10,443 nucleotides of DNA from positions 1-10,443 of the forward strand of contig JBDTBU010000062.1 of the NCBI GenBank assembly GCA_039923935.1, in the 5' to 3' direction. Shown in pieces: positions 1 to 6,627 of the stretch. The position numbers and the translations under genes were made by a program. The DNA comes from Paraktedonobacter sp039923935 (GTDB lineage: Bacteria; Chloroflexota; Ktedonobacteria; Ktedonobacterales; Ktedonobacteraceae). The notes beneath the pieces are model-generated. The model made no database searches, was not told where the DNA came from, and saw nothing but the letters and a program-made list of their open reading frames with translations. Within the stretch, counting starts at the first letter, position 1. The number at the start of each line of letters is the position of its first letter.

Positions 1-42
1 CAGAAGGGTGTTCGTTGGGCCAAAGACTATGAGCTATGAAAG

Positions 43-115
43 AGCCGGTGAGCAGGGTCGAACTGCTGACTTGCTAATTACGAATTAGCTACTCTACCAA
101 CTGAGTTACACCGGC
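43..115 (-). tRNA. tRNA-Thr (anticodon CGT)
   Basis: Read on the minus strand, the segment folds as a standard 73-nt cloverleaf. The acceptor stem is GCCGGTG/CACCGGC, the D arm ACTC...GAGT, the anticodon stem GCTAA/TTAGC around the loop TTCGTAA, and the T arm AGCAG-TTCGACC-CTGCT. The anticodon CGT (plus-strand 80-82) reads the threonine codon ACG. The discriminator base is T, and the 3' CCA is not encoded (plus strand 40-42 is AAG), so it must be added after transcription. The gene is isolated in this window, diverges from the AICAR transformylase gene and has its own strong promoter. Confidence 0.96.
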
Positions 116-149
116 TTGCCAGAGACATATTGCCTTGCTGACATAAACG

Positions 150-178
150 ATTATACATGCTGAACTTTTTGCTGTCAA
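150..178 (-). promoter_or_regulatory. Consensus sigma-70 type promoter of the tRNA-Thr gene
   Basis: On the minus strand, a perfect -35 box TTGACA (plus 173-178) is separated by exactly 17 bp from a perfect -10 box TATAAT (plus 150-155). Transcription would start near position 143, giving a leader of about 28 nt before the mature tRNA 5' end at 115. A consensus promoter is expected for a stable RNA gene. Confidence 0.92.
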
Positions 179-242
179 GCATTTTTTCGGCGTTTTGTTA
201 CGGATCAGTGATGTGGTTTGTTGGTTTCGCTTGTTCAGCAAC

Positions 243-272
243 TTGCACGCCTGATACGCTTGACCGTATACT
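243..272 (+). promoter_or_regulatory. Possible promoter of the AICAR transformylase gene
   Basis: A good -10 hexamer TATACT (267-272) is preceded at 18 bp by a weak -35, TTGCAC (243-248, three of six consensus bases). A start near 279 would give a leader of about 68 nt before the ATG at 347. If real, it lies inside the 5' extension of the open frame, which begins at 218, and so supports the downstream start codon. Only the -10 is convincing. Confidence 0.4.
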
Positions 273-346
273 ACTGGCGAGGCCGATGGCTATTGGAACT
301 GCTTAAAAGCCGGACATATTTTTTCTCTTGTTTGGGAAGGACACAC

Positions 347-1522
347 ATGGAATATAGTGAACTATCTTTGCGTTATGGATTGAATCCCCATCAGACACCT
401 GCGAAAGTCTTTATCAATCAGAAGACATTGCCGTTTAGCGTCTTGAACGGTGCTCCGGGCTATATTAACCTGCTTGATGCGCTCAACTCCTGGCAGTTGG
501 TACGCGAGCTACGTCAGGCGTTGAACATGCCAGCCGCAACGTCGTTCAAGCATGTCAGTCCGGCTGGCACAGGCGTGGCGGTCCCGTTGAGCGAGACACA
601 ACGTCAGGCGTACGAGGTTGAAGACCTGGAACTCTCGCCGCTCGCCACGGCCTATGCGCGTGCGCGTGGGGCTGATCGGCTCTGCTCGTTTGGCGATTTT
701 GCCGCGTTGAGCGATGTGGTGGATGTTCCGACTGCTCGTATCCTGAGTCGCGAGGTTTCTGATGGGGTGATTGCGCCCGGCTACGAAGCGGCGGCCCTGG
801 ATATTTTGCGCAAGAAAAAGCAAGGCAAGTATCTGGTGCTGCAAATCGATCCCAGCTTTGAGCCGCCAACTATGGAGCAGCGTCAGGTCTTTGGCATCAC
901 GTTCGAGCAGAAGCGCAACACACTTGTACCGGACGCTAGCCTGCTTACATCTATCCCAACTGCCCACAAAGACCTATCTGAAGCGGCCCGACGTGATCTA
1001 CTTGTGGCGCTTATCACGTTGAAATACACCCAATCAAACTCCATTTGTTTCACGTTTGATGGTCAGAGCATCGGTATGGGCGCGGGTCAACAATCGCGCA
1101 TCCACTGCACACGTCTGGCAGCTTCCAAGGCCGAGAACTGGTATCTGCGGCAACATCCCAGCGTGCTAACTCTCCCCTGGAAGCCAAGCGTCAGGCGGCC
1201 CGACAAGGCCAACGCCATCGATCTCTACTTGCGCGAAGACCTGACCCCTGCCGAAGAACGCGCCTGGGAGCAGAACTTTGTCACTGTGCCTCAGCGGCTC
1301 ACCACAGAGCAGCAGCAGGCGTGGTTGCAGCATTTGCGCGGCGTAACGCTCGGTTCCGATGGCTTCATTCCGTTTCGCGATACGATTGACTGTGCGGCAC
1401 GTTATGGCGTCTCCTACGTCGTACAGCCAGGCGGCTCCACGCGTGACGAAGAGGTGATCCAGGCTTGCAACGAGTATGGCATGGTGATGGCGATGGCTGG
1501 TATGCGCCTATTCCACCATTAA
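347..1522 (+). CDS. Stand-alone AICAR transformylase (phosphoribosylaminoimidazolecarboxamide formyltransferase)
   Basis: This 391-residue protein corresponds to the C-terminal AICARFT domain of the bifunctional PurH/ATIC enzyme. It transfers a formyl group from 10-formyltetrahydrofolate to AICAR, giving FAICAR, the penultimate step of de novo purine synthesis in the cytosol. The catalytic Lys-His pair is K68-H69 in SFKHVSPAG. Other conserved blocks are YGLNPHQTP (10-18), SFGDFAALSDV (114-124), KYTQSNS (226-232), IGMGAGQQSRIHCTR (242-256), PFRD (342-345) and the C-terminal RLFHH, whose last histidine is H391. From recalled sequence, these blocks match animal ATIC more closely than E. coli PurH. 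The N-terminal IMP cyclohydrolase (MGS-like) domain is absent. The frame is open from 218, but the ATG at 347 is chosen because GGGAAGG (334-340) sits 6 nt upstream and homology begins just after it. IMP cyclohydrolase must come from another gene (purO-like or a separate purH N-terminal domain). Identification is firm; the gene name is not, because only half of purH is present. Confidence 0.93.
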   Translation: MEYSELSLRYGLNPHQTPAKVFINQKTLPFSVLNGAPGYINLLDALNSWQLVRELRQALNMPAATSFKHVSPAGTGVAVPLSETQRQAYEVEDLELSPLATAYARARGADRLCSFGDFAALSDVVDVPTARILSREVSDGVIAPGYEAAALDILRKKKQGKYLVLQIDPSFEPPTMEQRQVFGITFEQKRNTLVPDASLLTSIPTAHKDLSEAARRDLLVALITLKYTQSNSICFTFDGQSIGMGAGQQSRIHCTRLAASKAENWYLRQHPSVLTLPWKPSVRRPDKANAIDLYLREDLTPAEERAWEQNFVTVPQRLTTEQQQAWLQHLRGVTLGSDGFIPFRDTIDCAARYGVSYVVQPGGSTRDEEVIQACNEYGMVMAMAGMRLFHH

Positions 1523-1564
1523 GCGTGACCTCACAAGGTGGAAGATAGCGCTTCTTCGTGATCT

Positions 1565-1605
1565 GTTTGCATAGTGCACTGTTTCCAATAGCGCACCATG
1601 CAAAC
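1565..1605. repeat. Imperfect 13-bp inverted repeat upstream of the response regulator
   Basis: The arms GTTTGCATAGTGC (1565-1577) and GCACCATGCAAAC (1593-1605) are inverted copies with one mismatch, separated by 15 nt. No T-run follows either arm, so it does not look like an intrinsic terminator. It lies 43 nt after the AICAR transformylase stop and 106 nt before the response regulator start, and could be an operator or a 3' mRNA hairpin. Confidence 0.6.
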
Positions 1606-1711
1606 GCACCATAGGTTTGGCAAGGTAGCCATTCTACTGAGTATCGTATCCAGTATGCTCCGGTAGTACGTGTAGGTAGTATGTAGTAGTTAGAAGTAAA
1701 GGAGCATATTC

Positions 1712-2116
1712 ATGCAGAAAAAACAACCTATATCGGGGCAAACGTCTGAAAAAACGATACTCATTGTGGATGATGACAGTGATATCGGTGAAACCCTCTG
1801 TTCGATCATCCTGGATCAAACCAACTATCGTGCCCTCTGGATCGCCGAGAGTGATCTGGCGCTGGAGGCTGCGTTCCACGTAAAGCCCGCTTTGATACTG
1901 CTGGATTACATGATGCCTACCCTCAATGGTTTGCAGCTTTTTGATTATATGCAAAGGTTAGAGCATATGCGTGGTGTACCAGTTGTGCTGATTAGCGCCA
2001 AATCCTCGCTCCCTTTTGAGCAAATGCGTAAGAAGGGTATTCACTTCCTGCCCAAACCCTTTGAACTTGATGAGATCCTAAACCTGGTGAAGACGCTCGT
2101 TGGGGATGGGAAATGA
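1712..2116 (+). CDS. Single-domain response regulator (CheY-like receiver)
   Basis: The 134-residue protein is almost entirely one receiver domain. The acidic magnesium pocket is D20-D21 in ILIVDDDSD, the phosphoacceptor is D65 in LILLDYMMP, the switch hydroxyl is S95 in VVLISAKS, and the conserved lysine is K115 in FLPKPF. All residues needed for phosphorylation are present. There is no DNA-binding or enzymatic output domain: the protein stops about 19 residues after K115, which is the end of the receiver fold. It therefore probably acts by protein contact or as a phosphorelay intermediate. No histidine kinase lies in this window, so its partner is unknown. The start is supported by AAAGGAG (1698-1704), 7 nt before the ATG. 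I saw no convincing promoter; the 189-nt upstream gap contains the 13-bp inverted repeat. Confidence 0.93.
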   Translation: MQKKQPISGQTSEKTILIVDDDSDIGETLCSIILDQTNYRALWIAESDLALEAAFHVKPALILLDYMMPTLNGLQLFDYMQRLEHMRGVPVVLISAKSSLPFEQMRKKGIHFLPKPFELDEILNLVKTLVGDGK

Positions 2117-2177
2117 TCTCCGTTTGCCACATCTGTGTTTTCTGGCAAGCGCGGGTGTGGCCTGTTTGTGCGCAATC

Positions 2178-2207
2178 TCGACAACGTGTTGAGGGATATG
2201 GTAAGAT
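2178..2207 (+). promoter_or_regulatory. Possible promoter of rdgB and the downstream exonuclease gene
   Basis: TCGACA (2178-2183, five of six -35 bases) and TAAGAT (2202-2207, a near-consensus -10) are separated by 18 bp. Transcription would start about 40 nt before the rdgB ATG. The placement fits a unit of rdgB plus the exonuclease/DinG-like gene, but no experimental signal is visible. Confidence 0.45.
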
Positions 2208-2253
2208 ATGGCTCACTACATGGTGACAGTTTTTCGTGTCTAGAAGAGAACCT

Positions 2254-2853
2254 ATGCGTACTCTATTACTCGCAACAACCAACGAACACAAACTCAATGA
2301 GTTTCGGGTTATTTTCCGGGAACTGCCTTTTCAAGTGCTCTCTTTGCGCGACGTTCAGATAGATATTGATGTTGAGGAGACTGGCACAACGTTTGCGGAA
2401 AATGCTCTCCTCAAAGCTCGTTTCTATGCTCAGACCGCCAATATGCTGGCACTGGCCGACGACTCTGGTCTGGAAATAGATGCACTTGGAGGCGCTCCAG
2501 GCATCTATTCCGCGCGTTTTGCCGGGCGCGAAGCCTCCTACGCCGAACGTTTCCGTTTGATACTCGCACGTTTACAGGACATCCCCCCGTCTCAGCGTAC
2601 CGCTCGTTTCCGTTGTGCTATCGCCCTGGCGGAACCGTCGGGCTATACACAGGTCGTTGAAGGGACTATCGAGGGCTTGATTGCCGAGGGTCCGCGTGGA
2701 GAGAACGGTTTTGGCTATGATCCGCTCTTCCTCGTGCCGGAATTGGGCCAAACCACGGCGGAAATGACCCCTGAACAGAAGAACCAGATCAGTCATCGGG
2801 GGCGTGCAGCCGAGGCGGCTCGCCGTTTGTTAGAAAACTGGCCTACTTGCTAA
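2254..2853 (+). CDS. rdgB: XTP/dITP diphosphatase (RdgB/HAM1 family)
   Basis: The 199-residue protein hydrolyses non-canonical purine triphosphates (dITP, XTP, ITP) to the monophosphate and pyrophosphate, keeping deaminated bases out of DNA and RNA. The family's N-terminal nucleotide-binding signature is T8-x-N10-x-x-K13 in LLLATTNEHKLNEF. Also present are the metal and catalytic acidic residues E41 and D69-D70 in LADDSGLEIDALGG, the ARFAG segment (87-91), FGYDPLF (153-159) and SHRGRA (180-185). Length is typical of the family. The frame also has an upstream GTG at 2236, but the ATG at 2254 is chosen because the conserved beta strand begins immediately after it and the purine-rich AGAAGAGAA (2242-2250) is well placed as a weak ribosome binding site. 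It is followed after 46 nt by the exonuclease/DinG-like gene, consistent with co-transcription and a shared genome-maintenance theme. Confidence 0.96.
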   Translation: MRTLLLATTNEHKLNEFRVIFRELPFQVLSLRDVQIDIDVEETGTTFAENALLKARFYAQTANMLALADDSGLEIDALGGAPGIYSARFAGREASYAERFRLILARLQDIPPSQRTARFRCAIALAEPSGYTQVVEGTIEGLIAEGPRGENGFGYDPLFLVPELGQTTAEMTPEQKNQISHRGRAAEAARRLLENWPTC

Positions 2854-2899
2854 AACGGGCAAGCATGGGAATGTTGGAGAGAAAACGCAAGGAATTTGT

Positions 2900-5800
2900 A
2901 TGGATAAACAGTCACCAATTCGTGTCGCCCTGGACCTGGAGACAACGGGTTTACATGCCGAGCAGGATGCTATTCTAGAGGTCGCAGCCGTCAAGTTTCA
3001 GGGCACGAAGATTCTTGATAAGATGGAGACGCTCATCGCCCCTGGCCGCACGATTCCCTATCGGGTCCAGCGCCTGACCGGGATTATGCCGCAGCATGTG
3101 GCTGGTGCGCCGCGTTTTGAGACGATCTCCAGGCAACTCCAGGACTTTATCGCGAACTATCCGATTGTTGGCCATAGTATTCCTTTCGATGCAGGTTTTC
3201 TGCGGAAACATGGCCTCGCTCAGCAAAATCCCCTGATCGATACCTTTGAACTGGCAACCGTTCTGCTCCCCTCGTTGAACAGCTATAACCTGGGGAACGT
3301 AGCGCACAGTCTGGGCTTGCCCGTCTCAGAAGGGCGTCATCGTGCGATGGTGGATACCTTGCTGGCGATGGACGTTTTCCTGGCCCTACACGCACGCTTG
3401 CAAGAGGTTGATCCAGCTATTTTGCAGGATTTAGCTCATCTGGACGCGCCGCGCTCCTGGCCGCTGTTGACATTCTTCCGCCAGGAATGGCGTGAACGCA
3501 CCGCTCAAGATGGCTCTACACGTCGTGGCAGCCTAGGGGACCGCTTTGCAGCCCAACTTGGCATGGACCCGCGTGTGCTCTCGTTCGCGTTGGCTCGCCA
3601 GGTTGAACCCGCGCCGCCTGCTCCCGAAATTGTGCTGCCTGAACCCGTTTCCAGTGAGCTGCCTGAACCCGTTTCCAGTGAGCTGCCCGTTGCCCCAGTG
3701 CTCAATCTCGCCACACTTGTCGCGGTTATCCCAAACGAGGCCAGTACAGCATTTGACGAGGCTGATCCTGCGCTGGTTGTCAGTACAGCATCCGACGCGA
3801 CTGATCCTGCGTTGGCTGCTGAACAGGTGCGACCTTCTCTCAAGCATGTGGGCTACCAGATGGCTTATCGCGCTGTGCAGCAGGCTTTAGCAGAGCGTAG
3901 TTCGTTGCTTATGGAGGTGACTGTTGGGGCACATGACTACACCCCGGCCCTCTTGCCCGCGCTCGAATGGCTCAGCACATCCACGGCTGATCCGGCTTGC
4001 GAGAAAGCGCCACGTCTCTTGATCGCCTGCGCCAATGCGCACGTTGCGCGTCGTCTCGTTGATGAAGTGTTGCCGCACCTGCAAGCCTCGCTCCCAAGGC
4101 AGCTTCCTATAGCATACCTGGCTGAGCGTGGCGGCTATCTTTGCACACATCGTTGGTTTGGCTCAGCCCTACGACGCACCAGCGGCGAACTCTCCGCAGA
4201 ACAGGCACGCGGTATGGCGAAGCTGGCATTGTGGGCCTATCAAACGCGCACTGGTGAGAAAAGCGAACTGACGTTGCTGCTCCAGGAACACAGTGCTTGG
4301 GATCGTATTTCGTCGGGTGTGGAACAGGTTTCCCTGGCCGATGGACGCGGCGAGACGCCCTATAAACGTTGCCTCTATCAACGCAACGGCTACTGTTTCG
4401 TCAGCCACGCCGAAGAACGCGCCAAAGCGGCCCAAATCGTTGTCACAACCCACGCTGGATTGTTGGATGACCTCGCATCCCCGCGTTCATTGCTGCGCTC
4501 GGTTGAGCGTCGCCTGATCCTGGATGCTGACCAGTTAGAGGAAGAGATTGCACGTTGGAGCAGTCTGGATTTGGCTCATCCGCGCCTGCTAGAACTGCTG
4601 AACACCATCGGGGTCGAACTACCGGATGGGCGCTATCAAGGTCTGTTGGCTTTGGCCGCTCCCTCGTTGCGCGAGAATGGGCCGGGCGGACTCTCATCCA
4701 CGCCCACCGTGCCAAAAGCGGAACTAGATACGCGTCTGCTCAACTGGTTCCAGTCCTTGCGCCAGGCCCGCACCGCCGTCGATGGGCTGTTTCAGGCATT
4801 GGGCCAGTTATTGCAGGAAGGTGGTAATGGCGGTAATACGCGTGAAAAGAGCAAGGGTGGACCTCAAGCGAATCGTGGGAATGAGCGTGTGGATCAGCCA
4901 TTGCGTTTGACTAGCTCGACGCGCAATATTGGTGCGTGGATGGAAGTCGAGCAACACTGGCAGCAGACCGCTCAGCGTTTGCAGAACGTGATTGATCTGC
5001 TGCATGAGGCGGAAAAGCTCATACTCACTACACAGCGAGGTCGCCATCACCTGGACCAGGAGAGCAGCGAAGGTCAGTCGCTAGCCTGGGAACTGGCAGC
5101 CCTGGCTAATCGCTTGACCGAGCAGCAACAGCTAGGTAAGCAAGCTCTCGGTGCGTCTTCGGCCAGTGGAACCGAGCGCGAGCATACGAGAGTCTACTGG
5201 TTGAAAGTGCCGCCCATGCTCGCACCCCAGGTTCAGCAGCGTCAGACCGACACACCCGCACTCGCCGAGAAGTCGCCTGTGCTCTATACCCAGGTGGTTT
5301 CAACGACTAATCTCTTTAAACAGTATGTGCAGCCGCCTGCTGTAAGCGCGATTCTTGTTGGTGTGGCCCTTTCAGTCGATAACCATTTCGGGTTTTATCG
5401 CACGCGTTTGGGTCTCGACGCCGATACCTATCCAGCTCTTTCAGTTGTCACCGAGCATCACGAGCAAACCCTGCTCTACCTGCTCGACGATGTACCAGAA
5501 CCCAATATGCCACAATATCAGCGTGCTCTCGACGAGGCAATTGTGCAGCTTGCGACAAGCCTGGATGGTCATCTTGTTGTACTTTTCACCTCGCACGCAT
5601 CTTTGCGCGGCTCGTATGCTGGAGTGAAGCAACTGTTGGAAGCGCGTGGCATCCTGGTGCTGGGACATGGTGTGGATGGTTCACCACGCCAACTCTGGCA
5701 GACGTTTCGCGATCAAGAGCGTGTTGTGCTGCTGGGTACTGGCGCGTTCTGGGATGGCATCGACGAAGTGAGCCGCCCGCCCGCCTGTGTGCTGGTGGCC

Positions 5801-6103
5801 CGCCTGCCCATGCCTGTGCTTAATGACCCGCCCATGGCAGCGCGTACCGAACACTACTCCGACCAGTTGCACCAGATCACCGTACCTATGGCCGCTCTGC
5901 GTATGCGTCGTGCCCTCAATCGCCTGGCCTGGAGCCACGAGCGACGCAACGCCGTCGTGCTCTTTGATCGGCGTGTCATCTCCAAAGAGTACGGCTCAAC
6001 CATCATCCACAGCCTGCCCCAGTGCTCGCAACGCCAAGGGCCGGTCTCGCACATGCCAGAGATTATTCACGATTGGCTGGCGGGGACAGGATCGTGGGAT
6101 TGA
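2900..6103 (+). CDS. DnaQ-type 3'-5' exonuclease fused to a degenerate DinG/XPD-like helicase
   Basis: The 1067-residue protein starts with a DEDDh exonuclease domain (about 1-170). Its catalytic set is complete: D12 and E14 (LDLETTG), D97 (GHSIPFDAGFL), H147 and D152 (RHRAMVDT). This domain should trim DNA 3' ends as the Pol III epsilon/DinG fusion family does. A low-complexity linker with two tandem repeats (about 246-310) leads to a superfamily 2 DinG-like region (about 315-1060). Recognisable blocks include YLC (C415), TRTGE, DRIS, TTHAGLLDDL, VLFTSHASLR, GTGAFWDGID (946-955) and the C-terminal FDRR. However, the Walker A site reads EVTVGAHDYT (339-348) instead of GxGxGK(S/T), the DEAH box reads DADQ (542-545), motif III reads VGVAL (820-824) in place of SATL, and motif VI reads RALNRLAW (1004-1011) in place of QGxGRxxR. 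Only three candidate Fe-S cysteines are seen (C415, C491, C499) versus four in E. coli DinG. ATP-driven unwinding is therefore doubtful. The start has AAGGA (2889-2893) 6 nt upstream. The open frame is intact, so this is not a pseudogene by frameshift. Confidence 0.9.
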   Translation: MDKQSPIRVALDLETTGLHAEQDAILEVAAVKFQGTKILDKMETLIAPGRTIPYRVQRLTGIMPQHVAGAPRFETISRQLQDFIANYPIVGHSIPFDAGFLRKHGLAQQNPLIDTFELATVLLPSLNSYNLGNVAHSLGLPVSEGRHRAMVDTLLAMDVFLALHARLQEVDPAILQDLAHLDAPRSWPLLTFFRQEWRERTAQDGSTRRGSLGDRFAAQLGMDPRVLSFALARQVEPAPPAPEIVLPEPVSSELPEPVSSELPVAPVLNLATLVAVIPNEASTAFDEADPALVVSTASDATDPALAAEQVRPSLKHVGYQMAYRAVQQALAERSSLLMEVTVGAHDYTPALLPALEWLSTSTADPACEKAPRLLIACANAHVARRLVDEVLPHLQASLPRQLPIAYLAERGGYLCTHRWFGSALRRTSGELSAEQARGMAKLALWAYQTRTGEKSELTLLLQEHSAWDRISSGVEQVSLADGRGETPYKRCLYQRNGYCFVSHAEERAKAAQIVVTTHAGLLDDLASPRSLLRSVERRLILDADQLEEEIARWSSLDLAHPRLLELLNTIGVELPDGRYQGLLALAAPSLRENGPGGLSSTPTVPKAELDTRLLNWFQSLRQARTAVDGLFQALGQLLQEGGNGGNTREKSKGGPQANRGNERVDQPLRLTSSTRNIGAWMEVEQHWQQTAQRLQNVIDLLHEAEKLILTTQRGRHHLDQESSEGQSLAWELAALANRLTEQQQLGKQALGASSASGTEREHTRVYWLKVPPMLAPQVQQRQTDTPALAEKSPVLYTQVVSTTNLFKQYVQPPAVSAILVGVALSVDNHFGFYRTRLGLDADTYPALSVVTEHHEQTLLYLLDDVPEPNMPQYQRALDEAIVQLATSLDGHLVVLFTSHASLRGSYAGVKQLLEARGILVLGHGVDGSPRQLWQTFRDQERVVLLGTGAFWDGIDEVSRPPACVLVARLPMPVLNDPPMAARTEHYSDQLHQITVPMAALRMRRALNRLAWSHERRNAVVLFDRRVISKEYGSTIIHSLPQCSQRQGPVSHMPEIIHDWLAGTGSWD
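3635..3682 (+). repeat. Two perfect tandem copies of a 24-bp coding repeat
   Basis: The unit at 3635-3658 is repeated exactly at 3659-3682, and a third copy begins (CTGCC at 3683-3687). It encodes LPEPVSSE twice in the linker between the exonuclease and DinG-like parts. Perfect identity at DNA level indicates a recent slippage duplication in a flexible linker. Confidence 0.95.
3742..3819 (+). repeat. Two imperfect tandem copies of a 39-bp coding repeat
   Basis: Units 3742-3780 and 3781-3819 share CAGTACAGCAT, GAC and CTGATCCTGCG at the same offsets and encode STAFDEADPALVV and STASDATDPALAA. With the nearby 24-bp repeat, this shows that the inter-domain linker grows by duplication and is probably disordered. 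Confidence 0.88.
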
Positions 6104-6107
6104 GCTT

Positions 6108-6485
6108 TTGACGGATAAATTAAGCACATTTCAACGAAATAACCTCATTATAGGAAATGAGTTAGCTGCTGAAGTACAGTCATCTTCACCAGAGCTACGC
6201 GCTTTTGTAGTGATCGGAGCTTATATACAAGCTGTGAAAGGGGCAGTGAAACCCTCAAAATTTCTTAATGCAGAGCAATCCAACTTACGGTTTTGGATGA
6301 GGAAATATGAAATCAATGCATCTGATTTGGAAAATGACTTAGATATTACAGATCATGATTTGATTAACTCCATTTATCTGGAAGATATTCAAACTATAGA
6401 GGATGTAGAGACTGAATTAGAAAAATACCTACAAGATTTTTCTCTGATGGAAGTAGGATGGAAAGTCGATTACCCTTTTCCCTAG
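6108..6485 (+). CDS. AT-rich hypothetical protein, start uncertain
   Basis: I do not recognise this protein. From a TTG at 6108 it would have 125 residues. It is acidic, probably mostly helical, and rich in Asn, Asp, Glu, Ile and Leu, ending in VGWKVDYPFP. A helical segment (PELRAFVVIGAYIQAVKGAV) and a stretch of alternating acidic and hydrophobic residues (ASDLENDLDITDHDLINSIYLEDI, in two parts) look like real protein. Base composition drops by eye to roughly 35-40% GC against mid-50s in neighbours, and the codon use switches to AT-ending codons. The frame is open from 5787, but the part before 6104 is a shadow of the upstream gene. The TTG lies 4 nt after that gene's stop, which would allow translational coupling. 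No good ribosome binding site is seen and the first in-frame ATG is only at 6297, so it may instead be the tail of a transferred gene that lost its 5' end. It has some resemblance in size and style to small immunity-type proteins, but no function is claimed. Confidence 0.6.
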   Translation: MTDKLSTFQRNNLIIGNELAAEVQSSSPELRAFVVIGAYIQAVKGAVKPSKFLNAEQSNLRFWMRKYEINASDLENDLDITDHDLINSIYLEDIQTIEDVETELEKYLQDFSLMEVGWKVDYPFP

Positions 6486-6511
6486 CTGGTAATTATAAAT
6501 CAACGACTTGA

Positions 6512-6592
6512 TTGGGCTGCATGGTTGAGTACTGGCAGAGCAGAATAATCACATGAGCATTATTTTTGCACAGAGGAAACTGCCCAGCCCAA
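6512..6592. repeat. Nested inverted repeats, possible structured RNA or terminator region
   Basis: The right-hand run CTGCCCAGCCCAA (6580-6592) can pair with two left-hand pieces: TTGGGCTG (6512-6519) with CAGCCCAA, and GGCAG (6534-6538) with CTGCC. Inside these, AATAAT (6544-6549) can pair with ATTATT (6559-6564), followed by a run of five Ts (6563-6567). The pieces are properly nested, so one RNA could form all three stems. It may end transcription of the AT-rich ORF or be an independent structured RNA. No energy calculation was made. Confidence 0.45.
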
Positions 6593-6627
6593 GCTGGACG
6601 CGAGGTCTGATATGCTCCTTTTCTCAT

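Noticed and set aside
218..346. 5' extension of the AICAR transformylase frame from an upstream start at 218
   Set aside because: The extra 43 residues match nothing in the family, no ribosome binding site precedes 218, and a good site plus the start of homology support the ATG at 347.
509..967. Minus-strand open frame opposite the AICAR transformylase gene
   Set aside because: It lies entirely inside conserved coding sequence on the other strand and has a basic, low-quality translation.
1540..1557. Small GAAGA/TCTTC hairpin after the AICAR transformylase stop
   Set aside because: Five base pairs, no T-run, and expected by chance at this length.
2124..2148. TTGCCA/TGGCAA inverted pair after the response regulator as a terminator
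   Set aside because: The stem is only 6 bp with a 13-nt spacer and has no T-run after it.
2236..2253. GTG at 2236 as an rdgB start
   Set aside because: It would add six residues not seen in the family, and the ATG at 2254 begins the conserved strand directly.
5787..6103. Upstream part of the open frame that leads into the AT-rich ORF
   Set aside because: It overlaps the well-conserved C-terminal end of the exonuclease/DinG-like protein in another frame and its translation is Cys/Pro/Ser/Arg-rich nonsense, so it is a shadow.
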